Below, one piece after another: positions 1 through 9,049 of a stretch of DNA of 64,000 nt; the stretch's first letter is position 1, and each line of letters begins with the position of its first letter. The stretch is from assembly GCF_001188955.3 (NCBI RefSeq), contig NZ_JPRF03000031.1, forward strand, positions 1 through 64,000, written 5' to 3'. This DNA is from Kitasatospora aureofaciens (GTDB lineage Bacteria; Actinomycetota; Actinomycetes; Streptomycetales; Streptomycetaceae). The notes under the pieces were generated by a model. That model had not been told where the DNA came from. It made no database searches and was given only the letters and a program-made list of their open reading frames with translations. A program made the position numbers and the translations under genes.

Positions 1-323
1 AGCCCGCCGCGGCCGCCGTCCGCCCCTCGGCGGCCCGCGGACGCCGGCTGGTGTTCGCCGCCGCGGGCGCCTTCTCGGTCGCCGCGGTGACCCTCGGCGG
101 CGTCGGCGGCGGGCTCACCCAGGGCGAGGAGCAGCACGGCACCACGGTCAGCCCGGTCGGCGGCAGCGGCACCAGCGGCCGCACCGGTCTGGTCCCGATG
201 ACCGCGCAGGTCCCGGTGGACTTCCCGGGCCGCCCGGTGGCCGCCGACCGCGACCCGAACCCGTCCTCGTCCCCGGAGCGCTTCCTGGGCAACATCGCCG
301 CCCTGCGCCAGCAGATCCGCTAG
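1..323 (+). CDS. C-terminal part of a membrane anti-sigma factor (5' end outside window)
   Basis: The open frame enters from the left edge and ends at 323. What remains is a short basic stretch, one hydrophobic segment (around 48-110, FAAAGAFSVAAVTLGGVGGG) and a Pro/Ser/Gly-rich tail ending NIAALRQQIR. This is the layout of a zf-HC2 type ECF anti-sigma factor with its N-terminal zinc domain missing from the window. A Met or GTG at 51 is internal, because coding continues upstream without a stop. The neighbour tatB fits: sigma factor, anti-sigma factor, HtrA-like protease and TatB genes lie together in actinobacteria. Assignment rests on context and the membrane segment, because no zinc motif is visible. 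Confidence 0.55.
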   Translation, partial: PAAAAVRPSAARGRRLVFAAAGAFSVAAVTLGGVGGGLTQGEEQHGTTVSPVGGSGTSGRTGLVPMTAQVPVDFPGRPVAADRDPNPSSSPERFLGNIAALRQQIR

Positions 324-444
324 AACAGCGTTTGCCCGGGCCACCGGCCGGTCTTTACCACGGCTTCATCCCGCTGTGGACCAGGGACCCGCCGGTGGCC
401 ATTACGCTGTAGGAACCGTCGTCCGACGAGCTAGGGAGCAAAGG

Positions 445-879
445 TTGTTCAGCGACGTAGGTGGGCTGGAGATCCTGACCCTGATCGTGATGGCGATCAT
501 CATCTTCGGTCCCGACAAGCTACCGAAGCTGATCCAGGACACCATGGGCTTCATCCGGAAGATCCGTTCCTTCGCCGACACCGCGAAGGAGGACATCCGC
601 AGCGAGCTGGGCCCGGAGTTCAAGGACTTCGAGTTCGAGGACCTCAACCCCAAGACCTTCGTCCGCAAGCAGCTGATGGGCGACGAGCAGGACCCGCTGG
701 GCCTGAAGGGCATGAAGGACTCGCTCGACATCCGCTCCGTCCTGGACGACAAGCCCGCCGCGCCGGTGAACGGCCGCGCGGGCAGCGTGGGTTTCGACAA
801 GGCCGCCCCGGCGCCCGCCTCCGCCGGCGCCCCCCTGCAGCCCGGCGAGCGGCCCCCGTTCGACCCCGACGCCACCTGA
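445..879 (+). CDS. tatB: Sec-independent protein translocase subunit TatB
   Basis: TatB is the membrane subunit that, with TatC, recognises twin-arginine signal peptides of folded proteins. The 144-residue protein has the family shape: a short periplasmic start (LFSDVGGLEILTLIV), one hydrophobic helix, the FGPDKLPKLIQD hinge motif, an amphipathic helix and a variable charged tail. The frame is open from 376, but TTG at 445 is the better start: an AGGGAG sits 6 bases before it and the protein then begins as TatB proteins do. A strong hairpin at 901-944 follows. Monocistronic appearance, 120 bases after the anti-sigma gene. Confidence 0.93.
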   Translation: MFSDVGGLEILTLIVMAIIIFGPDKLPKLIQDTMGFIRKIRSFADTAKEDIRSELGPEFKDFEFEDLNPKTFVRKQLMGDEQDPLGLKGMKDSLDIRSVLDDKPAAPVNGRAGSVGFDKAAPAPASAGAPLQPGERPPFDPDAT

Positions 880-900
880 GCGCACCGGGTCCCCACCCGG

Positions 901-944
901 CGCCACCGCCCCGCCCGGCCGCCCGGCTGAGCGGGGCGGTGGCG
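901..944 (+). terminator. Hairpin downstream of tatB
   Basis: A 14-bp perfect stem (CGCCACCGCCCCGC paired with GCGGGGCGGTGGCG) with a 16-base loop lies 21 bases after the tatB stop. There is no clear T-run, which is common for terminators in very GC-rich actinobacteria. Confidence 0.7.
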
Positions 945-1092
945 TGTGCGCCGCTATTGTGCTGATTGTTCCCGCTGAGCCGTCCGTCACATCCGCGTCC
1001 GCGCGGACCAGGAACGGCCCCCGGGAACGCCGAGGTACGCCACCATGGGAGCGCGCCACGGCAGGCACACGTGCGTTTGAGGAGGCCCGGGG

Positions 1093-1767
1093 ATGGACGC
1101 GACGAGTCAGGCGGGAGGGGCGACGGCCACGGCCGGCGGCCCGGTGGTCGGCGGGCAGGCCGGTCCGGCGGACCCGCTGCTGCCCTACCTGTCCGCCGAC
1201 TTCCCCTGGTACGGCCTGGACGAAGGCTGGACCGGCCGCCGCTTCCTGATGCAGGCCGGCGCCGGCGGCGCCCGCGCCGGGGCGGCCGGCGTCGACTACG
1301 GCACCCTCGGCCACGGCGACGAGCCGGCCCGGCAGTTCGAGCCGCGCGACCTGCGGAAGTTCGCCGTCGTGGTCACCGTCGCCCGCCGGGGCAGCCGCCG
1401 CAGCGCCGACAACACCGGCACCCTGGAGGCGACCTCCGCCTCCTCCGCCGCCTGGCTGGCCGGCTCCGGCCTGCTCGCCGCGACCTGGCCCGGCCAGCTG
1501 GACCGCACGCTGCGCCAGGACTGGCTGGACCAGCAGAGCACCCTCGCCTGGGACCTCGCGGACGACCTGGCCGGCCCCGGCTGGTCCACCCTGAGCCTGC
1601 CGGTCAACGGCCTGCCGCAGCCCTTCCGCTACCGCGAGTCCGAGTACGGCTGGGTGCTCGCGGGCGAGGCCCCCGGCGTGCTGCTCGGCGCCTTCGGCCG
1701 GGGCGTCAGCGCCTACGGCATCGGCTTCTCCACCGTCCCGGACCTGAGCGGATACACCCGGCCGTAG
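1093..1767 (+). CDS. Conserved hypothetical protein
   Basis: A 224-residue protein I do not recognise. Coding is supported by GC-ended codons throughout, a GAGGAGG ribosome site 8-10 bases before ATG 1093, and a terminator directly downstream. The first 30 residues are Gly/Ala/Thr-rich and probably disordered; the rest is soluble, with aromatic motifs such as SADFPWYGLDEGW and FRYRESEYGWVLAGE. No signal peptide, membrane helix or catalytic motif is evident. It faces the mrp gene end to end, so it is likely its own transcription unit. Function unknown. Confidence 0.8.
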   Translation: MDATSQAGGATATAGGPVVGGQAGPADPLLPYLSADFPWYGLDEGWTGRRFLMQAGAGGARAGAAGVDYGTLGHGDEPARQFEPRDLRKFAVVVTVARRGSRRSADNTGTLEATSASSAAWLAGSGLLAATWPGQLDRTLRQDWLDQQSTLAWDLADDLAGPGWSTLSLPVNGLPQPFRYRESEYGWVLAGEAPGVLLGAFGRGVSAYGIGFSTVPDLSGYTRP

Positions 1768-1784
1768 CGCCCGTGGATACGCCG

Positions 1785-1813
1785 AGGGGCCGGGTGGTCA
1801 CCACCCGGCCCCT
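1785..1813. terminator. Bidirectional terminator between convergent genes
   Basis: A perfect inverted repeat, AGGGGCCGGGTGGT and its complement around a single C, lies between the stops of the unknown gene (1767) and mrp (1853, opposite strand). It can serve both strands. Confidence 0.8.
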
Positions 1814-1852
1814 GAGTCCGTGTCTCCCGGCGCGTCCGGTGTTCGCGTCCGG

Positions 1853-3013
1853 TCAGAACTTGTTCTTGGGCGTCAGTCCGAGCGACATCCCCGCCAGCCC
1901 GCGCTGGCGGCCGCCGAGCTTGCCGGCCACGGCGCGCAGGGCGGCGCCGGCCGGGGAGTCCGGGGCGGCCAGCACGACCGGACGGCCGTCGTCGCCGCCC
2001 TCGCGCAGCCGGACGTCGATCGGGATCGAGCCGAGCACCGGCACGGTCGCGCCGACGGTGCGGGTGAGCGCCTCCGCGACGGTCTGGCCGCCGCCGGTGC
2101 CGAACACGTCGATCATCTCGTCGCAGTGCGGGCACGGCATGCCGGACATGTTCTCGATCACGCCGACGATCTTCTGGTGGGTCTGCACCGCGATGGTGCC
2201 GGCCCGCTCGGCCACCTCGGCGGCGGCCATCTGCGGGGTGGTGACGATCAGGATCTCCGCGTTGGGGACCAGCTGCGCCACCGAGATCGCGATGTCGCCG
2301 GTACCGGGCGGCAGGTCCAGCAGCAGGACGTCCAGGTCGCCCCACCACACGTCGGCGAGGAACTGCTGCAGCGCGCGGTGCAGCATCGGGCCGCGCCAGA
2401 CCACCGGGGCGTTGCCCGGGGTGAACATCCCGATCGAGATGACCTTCACGCCGTTCGCCTGCGGCGGCATGATCATGTCCTGGACCTGGGTGGGCCGGCC
2501 CTCGACGCCCAGCATGCGGGGCACGCTGTGGCCGTAGATGTCGGCGTCCACGACGGCGACCTTCAGCCCGTCCGCGGCCATCGCCGCGGCCAGGTTGACC
2601 GTCACCGAGGACTTGCCGACACCGCCCTTGCCGGAGGCGACGGCGTAGACCCGGGTCAGCGTGCCCGGCTTGGCGAACGGGATCTCCCGCTCGGGGGCGC
2701 CGCCGCGCAGCAGCTGGGAGAGTTCCTTGCGCTGCTCGTCGCTCATCACGTCGAGTTCGACCTCGACGCCGGTCACGCCGGCGACCTTGCCGACCGCCTC
2801 GCGGACCCGGGTGACGATGGTGTCGCGCATCGGACAGCCGGAGACGGTCAGGTAGACCGCGACGCGCACCGCACCGTCCTCGGCGATCTCGACCGATTTC
2901 ACCATGCCGATCTCGGTGATCGGACGGTTGATCTCCGGGTCGTTGACGGTCGCCAGCGCCTGACGTACGGAGTCCTCCGTGACGCCGGCCGCGACCTCTG
3001 TCTCGTTGGCCAT
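1853..3013 (-). CDS. mrp: Mrp/ApbC family iron-sulfur cluster carrier ATPase
   Basis: P-loop NTPase that binds and transfers Fe-S clusters to target apoproteins in the cytoplasm. The 386 residues contain an N-terminal MIP18/DUF59 domain (about 12-85, with the SGCP motif), then the deviant Walker A ASGKGGVGKSS (about 127-137) of MinD/Mrp proteins, a DADIYGHSVPR switch and the conserved MPCPHC pair (CxxC, about 280) that holds the bridging cluster. Length is normal. ATG 3013 gives the start MANETEVAAG. The gene converges on the gene at 1093-1767 and lies 56 bases beyond the DUF1003 gene stop at 3070, so it may be read from the same transcript as those genes. Confidence 0.93.
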   Translation of the reverse strand: MANETEVAAGVTEDSVRQALATVNDPEINRPITEIGMVKSVEIAEDGAVRVAVYLTVSGCPMRDTIVTRVREAVGKVAGVTGVEVELDVMSDEQRKELSQLLRGGAPEREIPFAKPGTLTRVYAVASGKGGVGKSSVTVNLAAAMAADGLKVAVVDADIYGHSVPRMLGVEGRPTQVQDMIMPPQANGVKVISIGMFTPGNAPVVWRGPMLHRALQQFLADVWWGDLDVLLLDLPPGTGDIAISVAQLVPNAEILIVTTPQMAAAEVAERAGTIAVQTHQKIVGVIENMSGMPCPHCDEMIDVFGTGGGQTVAEALTRTVGATVPVLGSIPIDVRLREGGDDGRPVVLAAPDSPAGAALRAVAGKLGGRQRGLAGMSLGLTPKNKF

Positions 3014-3069
3014 GCCTTGATGGTACGGCGCCGGGCGTACTGCTTAACCGGCCGGTAGCGTGCCGCCGG

Positions 3070-3705
3070 TCACAAGGACTCGGCGGCGTCCCGTCGTTCG
3101 TCGATCTCCTTGAGCAGCGACTGCAGCTCCGAGCGGATGAAGTCGCGGGTCGCCACCTCGCCGAGCCCGTGCCGCAGGGCGGCGACCTCGCGGGCGAGGT
3201 ACTCGGTGTCGGCGATGTTGCGGTCGCTGCGGGCCCGGTCCTGCTCCATGTTGACCCGGTCCCGGTTGTCCTGCCGGTTCTGCGCCAGCAGGATCAGCGG
3301 CGCCGCGTACGAGGCCTGCAGCGACAGCACCAGGGTCAGGAAGATGAACGGGTACTCGTCGAAGCGCGCGGCCGGCGGCAGCATGGTGTTCCAGAGCACC
3401 CAGACGACGATCACCACCGTCATCCAGACGATGAACCGCCCGGTGCCGAGGAAGCGGGCGATCCGCTCCGACAGCACGCCGAAGGCCTCGGGGTCGTAGG
3501 AGGGCAGGGTGAGCAGGCCGGGGCGGGCGGTGCGCGGCTGGTCGAGCCGGACGCGGTTGGATCCGGTGATGGGGGAGGTCTCCAGGCGGTCCCGGCCGCC
3601 GCCCTCACGGGTGCGCAGTTCGCGCAGCTGGCGCAGTTCCCGCAGTTCCCCCTGCAGGCGCCGGCGCGCGGAGTCGCTCGGCCGTGCGTTGCGGTCACCG
3701 TCCAC
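3070..3705 (-). CDS. DUF1003 family membrane protein
   Basis: A 211-residue protein with two adjacent membrane helices (roughly residues 95-150: FIVWMTVVIVVWVLWNTMLP and PFIFLTLVLSLQASYAAPLI) followed by the family signature ILLAQNRQDNRDR and a charged helical tail. The first 70 residues are Arg-rich and variable. DUF1003 proteins have no agreed function. Its ATG lies 11 bases inside the end of the upstream MgtE-like gene, which implies translational coupling and a shared role, possibly in Mg2+ sensing at the membrane. Confidence 0.88.
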   Translation of the reverse strand: MDGDRNARPSDSARRRLQGELRELRQLRELRTREGGGRDRLETSPITGSNRVRLDQPRTARPGLLTLPSYDPEAFGVLSERIARFLGTGRFIVWMTVVIVVWVLWNTMLPPAARFDEYPFIFLTLVLSLQASYAAPLILLAQNRQDNRDRVNMEQDRARSDRNIADTEYLAREVAALRHGLGEVATRDFIRSELQSLLKEIDERRDAAESL

Positions 3706-4981
3706 CGTGCATCTCCTCTCTGTCGTCGTCCCCGGCGTGCAAGTCGGCGTCGCGCCAGTCCTCGGGCAGCAGGTGGTCGAGCACGTCGTCGACGGTCACC
3801 GCGCCGAGCAGGTGGTCCGCCTCGTCCACGACCGGCGCGGCCACCAGGTTGTACGTCGCCAGGTAGCTGGTGACCAGCGACAGCGGGGTGTCCGGCGGCA
3901 GCGCGTCCAGGTCGTCGTCCACCAGCTCGCCGACCAGGACGTACGGGGGCTCGCGCAGCAGCCGCTGGAAGTGCACCGTGCCCAGGTACTTGCCGGTCGG
4001 GGTCTCGTTCGGCGGTCGGCAGACGTACACCTGGGCGGCCAGCGCGGGCTTGTGGTCGCGGATCCGGATCCGGGCCAGCGCCTCGGCGACCGTCGCGTCC
4101 GGCTCCAGGACGATCGGCTCGGTGGTCATCAGACCGCCGGCGGTGTCCTCCTCGTAGGACAGCAGGCGGCGGACCGGTGCGGCCTCCTCGGGCTCCATCA
4201 GCCCGAGCAGCCGTTCGGCCTCGTCGCCGGGCAGCTCGGAGAGCAGGTCTGCGGCGTCGTCCGGGTCCATCGCCTCCAGGACGTCGGCCGCCCGCTCCTC
4301 CTGGAGCTTGCCGATGATCTCGACCTGGTCGTCCTCGGGCAGCTCCTCCAGGACGTCCGCGAGCCGTTCGTCGGGCAGCGCGGCGGCCACCTCGGCGCGG
4401 CGCTTGGCGGACAGGTGGTGCATCACGCTGGCGAGGTCGGCCGGGCGCAGCTGTTCGAAGGTGGCGAGCAGGTTGGCCGCGCCCTGGTCCTGCTCGGGCA
4501 GCGAGAAGCCGGTGACGTCCTGCCAGTCCAGGGTGAGCCGCTCGCCCTTGCCCTTGCGCAGCCGGGAGGCCCGGCCGACCTGGACGAAGACCTTGCTGAC
4601 CTCCCACTCGCGCAGCCGGGTCTGCACCATGCCGACGTCCAGCACGGTGACGTCCTCCCCGGTCTTGGTCCAGGTGACGGTGCGGTCCAGCAGCTCGGCG
4701 AGCACCAGGGTTTCGGCCGGGCGCTGCTCGAAGCGGCGCAGGTTGATCAGGCCGGTGGTGAGCACCTGACCGGACTCCAGACTGGTCACCCTGGTCATCG
4801 GCAGGAAGATCCGGCGCCGGGCGACGACCTCGACCACCAGACCGAGCACCAGCGGCGGGCGGCCGCCCAGACGCAGCGAGACGACCACGTCCCGGACCCG
4901 CCCGACCTGGTCGCCGTTGGGGTCGAAGACCGCGATGGCGGAGAGGTGGGAGATGAAGACCCGGGTGCCTGGCCCTGCCAT
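3695..4981 (-). CDS. Soluble MgtE-type magnesium sensor / CBS domain protein (no channel domain)
   Basis: A 428-residue protein with a PRC-barrel-like N-terminus (FDPNGDQVGRVRDVVVSL), an MgtE N-terminal superhelical domain (repeated LPDERLADVLEELPEDD and LLSELPGDEAERLLGLM units, about residues 190-290) and a CBS pair (about 300-415, VVDEADHLLGAVTVDDVLDHL). It lacks the five membrane helices of true MgtE channels, so it is a sensor-like protein, not a transporter. ATG 4981 (MAGPGTRVFISH) with GAGGGAG just upstream is chosen over the open extension to 5029. Overlaps the DUF1003 start by 11 bases. Confidence 0.88.
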   Translation of the reverse strand: MAGPGTRVFISHLSAIAVFDPNGDQVGRVRDVVVSLRLGGRPPLVLGLVVEVVARRRIFLPMTRVTSLESGQVLTTGLINLRRFEQRPAETLVLAELLDRTVTWTKTGEDVTVLDVGMVQTRLREWEVSKVFVQVGRASRLRKGKGERLTLDWQDVTGFSLPEQDQGAANLLATFEQLRPADLASVMHHLSAKRRAEVAAALPDERLADVLEELPEDDQVEIIGKLQEERAADVLEAMDPDDAADLLSELPGDEAERLLGLMEPEEAAPVRRLLSYEEDTAGGLMTTEPIVLEPDATVAEALARIRIRDHKPALAAQVYVCRPPNETPTGKYLGTVHFQRLLREPPYVLVGELVDDDLDALPPDTPLSLVTSYLATYNLVAAPVVDEADHLLGAVTVDDVLDHLLPEDWRDADLHAGDDDREEMHGGR

Positions 4982-5110
4982 GAACTCCCTCGACTCGCTC
5001 GACTCCGTCCGGCATGCGCCGGGGCGCACGTTCGGCCAAGGCTACCCGTGCGGCGTACGCCCGGCCCGGTGGGGCACGTTAGCGGTCACGGGCGTACTCG
5101 GCGTGAACCT

Positions 5111-5650
5111 TTAGCGGCGCTTGAGGAGCAGTTTGGGCAGCCCGGCCGGGATCGGCCGGCGGGTGGTGGCCGGGGTGGGCATCGGACGGGCGGCGTGCGA
5201 GCCGTCCGGCATCGCGCCCGGACGCTCGGTCAGCGCTCCGGCCGGCTGCAGCCGCAGCACCCGGCACTCGCGTGCCCAACGCTCGGCGATCGTGTCGGTG
5301 TCGGGCGCGTTCAGTCGCTTGCCCTTGAGCTCCTCGACGGCGCCCAGCCAGGCCTCGCCCTCGGGCGCCAGCTCGACGACCTCGGCGTCCCAGCCGGTCA
5401 GCCGGCCGCCCTTGTCCTTGCTGCGCACCGTGACCACGGCCCGGGCGCCCGCGGTCAGGCCGTGCAGCGGCTGCTCGGTGCCGTCGCCGACCACCACTAC
5501 CGCGCCGTCGTGCCAGGCGTGCCACAGCGGGCGGGCCTGGGACTCGCCGTCCGCGCGTACCCACAGCAGTCCGGACTTCTTCGCGGCCTCCTCCAGCAGG
5601 GCCTGGTCGAGGAAGTCGTCGGCGGTCGTGGCGGCGGAGTTGCGGTCCAT
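5111..5650 (-). CDS. Pyridoxamine-phosphate-oxidase-like split-barrel protein, conserved hypothetical
   Basis: A 179-residue cytoplasmic protein. Its middle (LLWVRADGESQARPLWHAWHDG, then VVVVGDGTEQPLHGL) reads like the first strands of an FMN-binding split barrel, but FMN-contacting residues cannot be confirmed by eye. The last 35 residues are Pro/Arg-rich and end LLLKRR. It lies 130 bases upstream of the MgtE-like gene on the same strand and could be the first gene of that operon. Family call is tentative. Confidence 0.7.
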   Translation of the reverse strand: MDRNSAATTADDFLDQALLEEAAKKSGLLWVRADGESQARPLWHAWHDGAVVVVGDGTEQPLHGLTAGARAVVTVRSKDKGGRLTGWDAEVVELAPEGEAWLGAVEELKGKRLNAPDTDTIAERWARECRVLRLQPAGALTERPGAMPDGSHAARPMPTPATTRRPIPAGLPKLLLKRR

Positions 5651-5824
5651 GGCGGACAGCGTACGGGTTTCCGGCCTCCGCCCGTCCGCCGGATGTCCAC
5701 GTGCGGCCCGTCGGACGTCCGCCGGATGTCCCCGGACGTCTTATCCTCCGGGCGACAGTTCCATTGGCGGGCCACGGGCCTTACCGTATGACCGCCCCAC
5801 CACCGCGACCAGCGAAGGAGCGCC

Positions 5825-6754
5825 GTGCCCGCCGCCCGGCCCGCGACCGCCCCCGCCCCTGCCACCGCCGCCGACCCGCGGCCCACGCAGCCGCTCCCCA
5901 CCCTCGACCTGCTGCTGCTCGCCGTCTCGATCGGTGGCATCTCCTTCTCCGGCCCGCTGATCTCCGCCACCGCCGCGCCCGCACTGGCCATCGCCTTCTG
6001 GCGCAACGTCATGTCGGTCGGCGCCCTCGGCCCGTACGCCCTGCTGCGCCACCGCGCCGAACTGCGGGGGATCGGCCGCCGGGCACTGCTGCTCGCGGTC
6101 GCCGCCGGGGCACTGCTCGCGGTGCACTTCGCGCTCTGGATGCCCAGCCTGCGGATGACCTCGGTGGCCTCCGCCACCGCCCTGGTCACCACCACGCCGC
6201 TGTGGACGATCCTGCTGATGCGGCTGTTCGGCGTCCGCGCGCCGCGGATGGTCTGGCTCGGCACCGTCGTCGCCTTCGCCGGCGTGCTGGTGCTGACCGG
6301 CGTGGACCTCTCGATGTCCCCCCGCGCGCTGCTCGGCGACGCGCTCGCCCTCGCCGCGGGCTTGGCCGCGGCCGGGTACATGCTGCTGGGCGCCGAGGTC
6401 CGCAGGGCCGTCAGCACCACCGCGTACACCCTGGTCTGCTACGCCACCACGGCGGTCGGCCTGCTGGCGATCTGTCTGGTCACCGGGACGCGGCTGTCCG
6501 GCTGGTCGGCCGGTGCCTGGTGGCAGATCGTGCTGCTGATGGTCACCGCGCAGCTGCTCGGGCACTCGCTGAGCAACCGGGTTGTGCGCAACCTCGGTCC
6601 GTCGATCACCTCCACCGCGATCCTGCTGGAGACCCCGGGCGCGGCCCTGATCGCCGCCCTGTGGCTCGGCCAGTGGCCCCCGGCGGCCGCCTACCCGGCG
6701 GTGGTGCTGATCCTGCTCGGCCTGGTCCTGGTCGCCCGCGGCGGGCGCAGGTAG
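5825..6754 (+). CDS. EamA/DMT superfamily permease
   Basis: A 309-residue integral membrane protein of the drug/metabolite transporter class, with about ten hydrophobic helices arranged as two EamA halves (first about 27-155, second about 165-305). Typical pieces are FWRNVMSVG in helix 2 and ILLETPGAALIAALWLGQ near the C-terminus. Members export amino acids, metabolites or drugs; the substrate cannot be read from sequence. GTG 5825 follows a GAAGGAG at good spacing. It converges on corA with a 27-base gap. Confidence 0.87.
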   Translation: MPAARPATAPAPATAADPRPTQPLPTLDLLLLAVSIGGISFSGPLISATAAPALAIAFWRNVMSVGALGPYALLRHRAELRGIGRRALLLAVAAGALLAVHFALWMPSLRMTSVASATALVTTTPLWTILLMRLFGVRAPRMVWLGTVVAFAGVLVLTGVDLSMSPRALLGDALALAAGLAAAGYMLLGAEVRRAVSTTAYTLVCYATTAVGLLAICLVTGTRLSGWSAGAWWQIVLLMVTAQLLGHSLSNRVVRNLGPSITSTAILLETPGAALIAALWLGQWPPAAAYPAVVLILLGLVLVARGGRR

Positions 6755-6781
6755 GCAGCAGGCGGGCGGGCGTCGCGGGCG

Positions 6782-7903
6782 CTACAGCCAGCCGTTGCGG
6801 CGGAAGCCCCGGTACATCCCGATGCAGATCAGCGTGATCGCGCCGAGCACCATCGGGTAGCCGTACGCGTGGTGCAGCTCGGGCATGTAGTCGAAGTTCA
6901 TGCCGTACACACCGGTGATCATGGTGGGCACCGCGAAGATCGCCGCCCAGGCGGTGATCTTGCGCATGTCCTCGTTCTGCGCGACCGACACCTGCGCCAG
7001 GTTCGCCTGCAGCAGCGAGTTCAGCAGCTCGTCGAAGCCGTGCACCTGCTCGGTGACCCGGGCCAGGTGGTCGGCGACGTCCCGGAAGTACTTCTGCATG
7101 TCCGGGTCCACCAGCCGCTGCAGCGGCTCGGACAGCTGCTGCATCGGACGCAGCAGCGGCGCCACCGCGCGCTTGAACTCCAGTACCTCGCGCTTGAGTT
7201 GGTACACCCGACCGACGTCCGCGCTGCGCGCGCCCTTGGCCGAGAAGACGCCGTACTCGATCTCGTCCACGTCGTTCTGCAGCCGTTCGGCGACCAGCAG
7301 GTAGTTGTCCACCACGTGGTCGGCGATCGCGTGCAGCACCGCGGCCGGGCCCTTGGCGAGCAGCCCCGCCTCGTCCGCGTCCGCCTCCAGCCGGTGCCGC
7401 AGCTCCTGCAGCGAGCCGTGGCCGCCGTGCCGCACGGTGATCACGAAGTCCCGCCCGGCGAAGACCATCAGCTCACCGGTCTCCACCACCTCACTGGTGG
7501 GCGTGAGTTGGTCGTGCTCGACGTAGCGGATGGTCTTGAAGACGGCGAACAGCACGTCGTCGTAGCGCTCCACCTTGGGCCGCTGGTGCGCGTGCACCGC
7601 GTCCTCCACCGCGAGCGGGTGCAGGCCGAAGCGCTGGGCGATGCCCTCGAACTCGGCCCCGGTCGGTTCGTGCAGCCCGATCCAGCTGAACGACCCACTG
7701 CTGTCCGGGAGTTGGTGCGCCGCCTTGACCCGGCGGGCGGCCTCGCGCGGGCTGCAGGTCTCCCCGTTGCGCCGGCCGTGCTGGTACACCGCGCAGTCCA
7801 CGACCGCCGAGCCGCTGCCCTCCGGCACGGCGTCGTACGCCCCGGCGGCGCCCCGGCGGCGGTTGGTGCGGACGGCGGCACGCAGGCTGTTGATCATCGA
7901 CAT
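6782..7903 (-). CDS. corA: CorA family Mg2+/Co2+ channel
   Basis: A 373-residue pentameric divalent cation channel. The large cytoplasmic N-terminal domain is followed by two C-terminal helices; the diagnostic YGMN motif is present (GVYGMNFDYMPELHHAYGYP) and the chain ends in a short basic tail (FRRNGWL). ATG 7903 (MSMINSLRAAV) is preceded by CAGGGAG at 7-8 bases and is preferred to upstream in-frame starts as far as 8155, which would add a Pro/Arg-rich stretch unlike CorA. With the MgtE-like sensor 2 kb away this suggests a magnesium locus. Confidence 0.92.
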   Translation of the reverse strand: MSMINSLRAAVRTNRRRGAAGAYDAVPEGSGSAVVDCAVYQHGRRNGETCSPREAARRVKAAHQLPDSSGSFSWIGLHEPTGAEFEGIAQRFGLHPLAVEDAVHAHQRPKVERYDDVLFAVFKTIRYVEHDQLTPTSEVVETGELMVFAGRDFVITVRHGGHGSLQELRHRLEADADEAGLLAKGPAAVLHAIADHVVDNYLLVAERLQNDVDEIEYGVFSAKGARSADVGRVYQLKREVLEFKRAVAPLLRPMQQLSEPLQRLVDPDMQKYFRDVADHLARVTEQVHGFDELLNSLLQANLAQVSVAQNEDMRKITAWAAIFAVPTMITGVYGMNFDYMPELHHAYGYPMVLGAITLICIGMYRGFRRNGWL

Positions 7904-8308
7904 GACAGGCTCCCTGGGAGAGGAGCCGTCGCACGGCGGCGCGGTAGGGCCGCGGGGCAGGGCCGTGGTGCGACGGCGCGGAACACCGGTGAAAAGGGAT
8001 GAGGGGTGCTCTCCCGGCCGGTCCGTCCGCCGCCGGCCCGCGCCCTGGGCAACTACGGCTGGATCAGCCGCTGAGGCCGGAGGGGCGGGGGATGCGGGGA
8101 AGTCGGGTCCGGGCAGAGCTGCCGGTACTGCATGGTCGGCCGGTATCCACCGCAACCACCTCCTTCGCGCCGCCGCCCCGGGACGAACGATCCCGGTGGC
8201 CAGTCGCTCACCCTAACATCTGACCGAGCATCGGCGCCCGCGGGTTTCCCGGCCCCGCCCGTACGCCCCCGCGCGGACGCGCGGACCGCGCGGGTTACGC
8301 TCACCGGC
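7904..8308. other. Intergenic region between divergent corA and SUFU-domain genes
   Basis: About 405 bases without a convincing gene. It must hold promoters for both flanking genes, but I could not pick a clear -35/-10 pair. I see no M-box or other magnesium riboswitch architecture and no long hairpin. In-frame upstream codons on both strands make it look open, but their composition is Pro/Arg/Gly noise. Confidence 0.5.
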
Positions 8309-8950
8309 ATGGCGCACGACTTCCCGTCCTTCGGCGACCCCCACGGCGGCAGCTCCCCGGAACTCTCCCGGGAGGCGGTGCTGGCCGCCGTCGAGGCCCG
8401 GCTGATCACCACCTTCGGCGAGCCGAGCGGACGCGCCGCCGTCACCTTCCTCGGCACCGACCGGATCGAGGTGCTGCGCTTCGGCCCGGACGCCGAGGGA
8501 CTGGTCCGCTACGCGACCCTCGGGATGTCCGCCGCTCCCATGGCCGACCCGACCGCGCTGGTCGCCGACCAGCTGCGCGGACCGCGCGCCGAACTGGTGC
8601 TGACGGTGCGCGGAGGACGCGACGGCGTGCTGCGCAGCCTGGCCACCTTCGCCGCGACCCCGCAGGTCGAGGGCCTGGTGGTGGCCCCGGGCGGCTCGCT
8701 GGACCTCGGCGCCCCGCTGTGGGACGGCGCCCCCTTCACCTCGGTGCTGGCCGCCGAGCCGGGCGGCCTGGTCGAGGACCTGGAACTGGCCGAGCCCGCC
8801 GAGCCGGTGCGCTTCCTGCCGCTGCTGCCGATGACGCCCAACGAGGCGGGCTGGAAGCGGGTGCACGGCGCGGCCGCGCTCCAGGAGCGCTGGCTGGACC
8901 AGGGCACCGACCTGCGCGACCCGCAGCGGCGGGGCGTCAAGCTCGACTGA
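8309..8950 (+). CDS. Suppressor-of-fused (SUFU) domain protein
   Basis: A 213-residue soluble protein. It begins MAHDFPSFGDP and its C-terminal half carries the pattern of bacterial SUFU-like domains: a middle strand/helix region (VLTVRGGRDGVLRSLATFA) and a late LPLLPMTPNEAGWKRVHG segment. Bacterial SUFU proteins are often immunity-like or uncharacterised; no toxin gene is adjacent here. ATG 8309 is used because upstream in-frame sequence is low-complexity. Confident as a gene, moderate on family. Confidence 0.75.
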   Translation: MAHDFPSFGDPHGGSSPELSREAVLAAVEARLITTFGEPSGRAAVTFLGTDRIEVLRFGPDAEGLVRYATLGMSAAPMADPTALVADQLRGPRAELVLTVRGGRDGVLRSLATFAATPQVEGLVVAPGGSLDLGAPLWDGAPFTSVLAAEPGGLVEDLELAEPAEPVRFLPLLPMTPNEAGWKRVHGAAALQERWLDQGTDLRDPQRRGVKLD

Positions 8951-9049
8951 CATCCCGACCCCGGCCGGCCGCACCAACGTCAGGGCGTACGGCGCTGCCC
9001 ACACGCCCTGACCGCGCTCCGGTACGCCGGGGCGCGACACCACGCGCCG

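Noticed and set aside
376..444. N-terminal extension of TatB
   Set aside because: TatB proteins start just before the first helix, and the ribosome site fits TTG 445.
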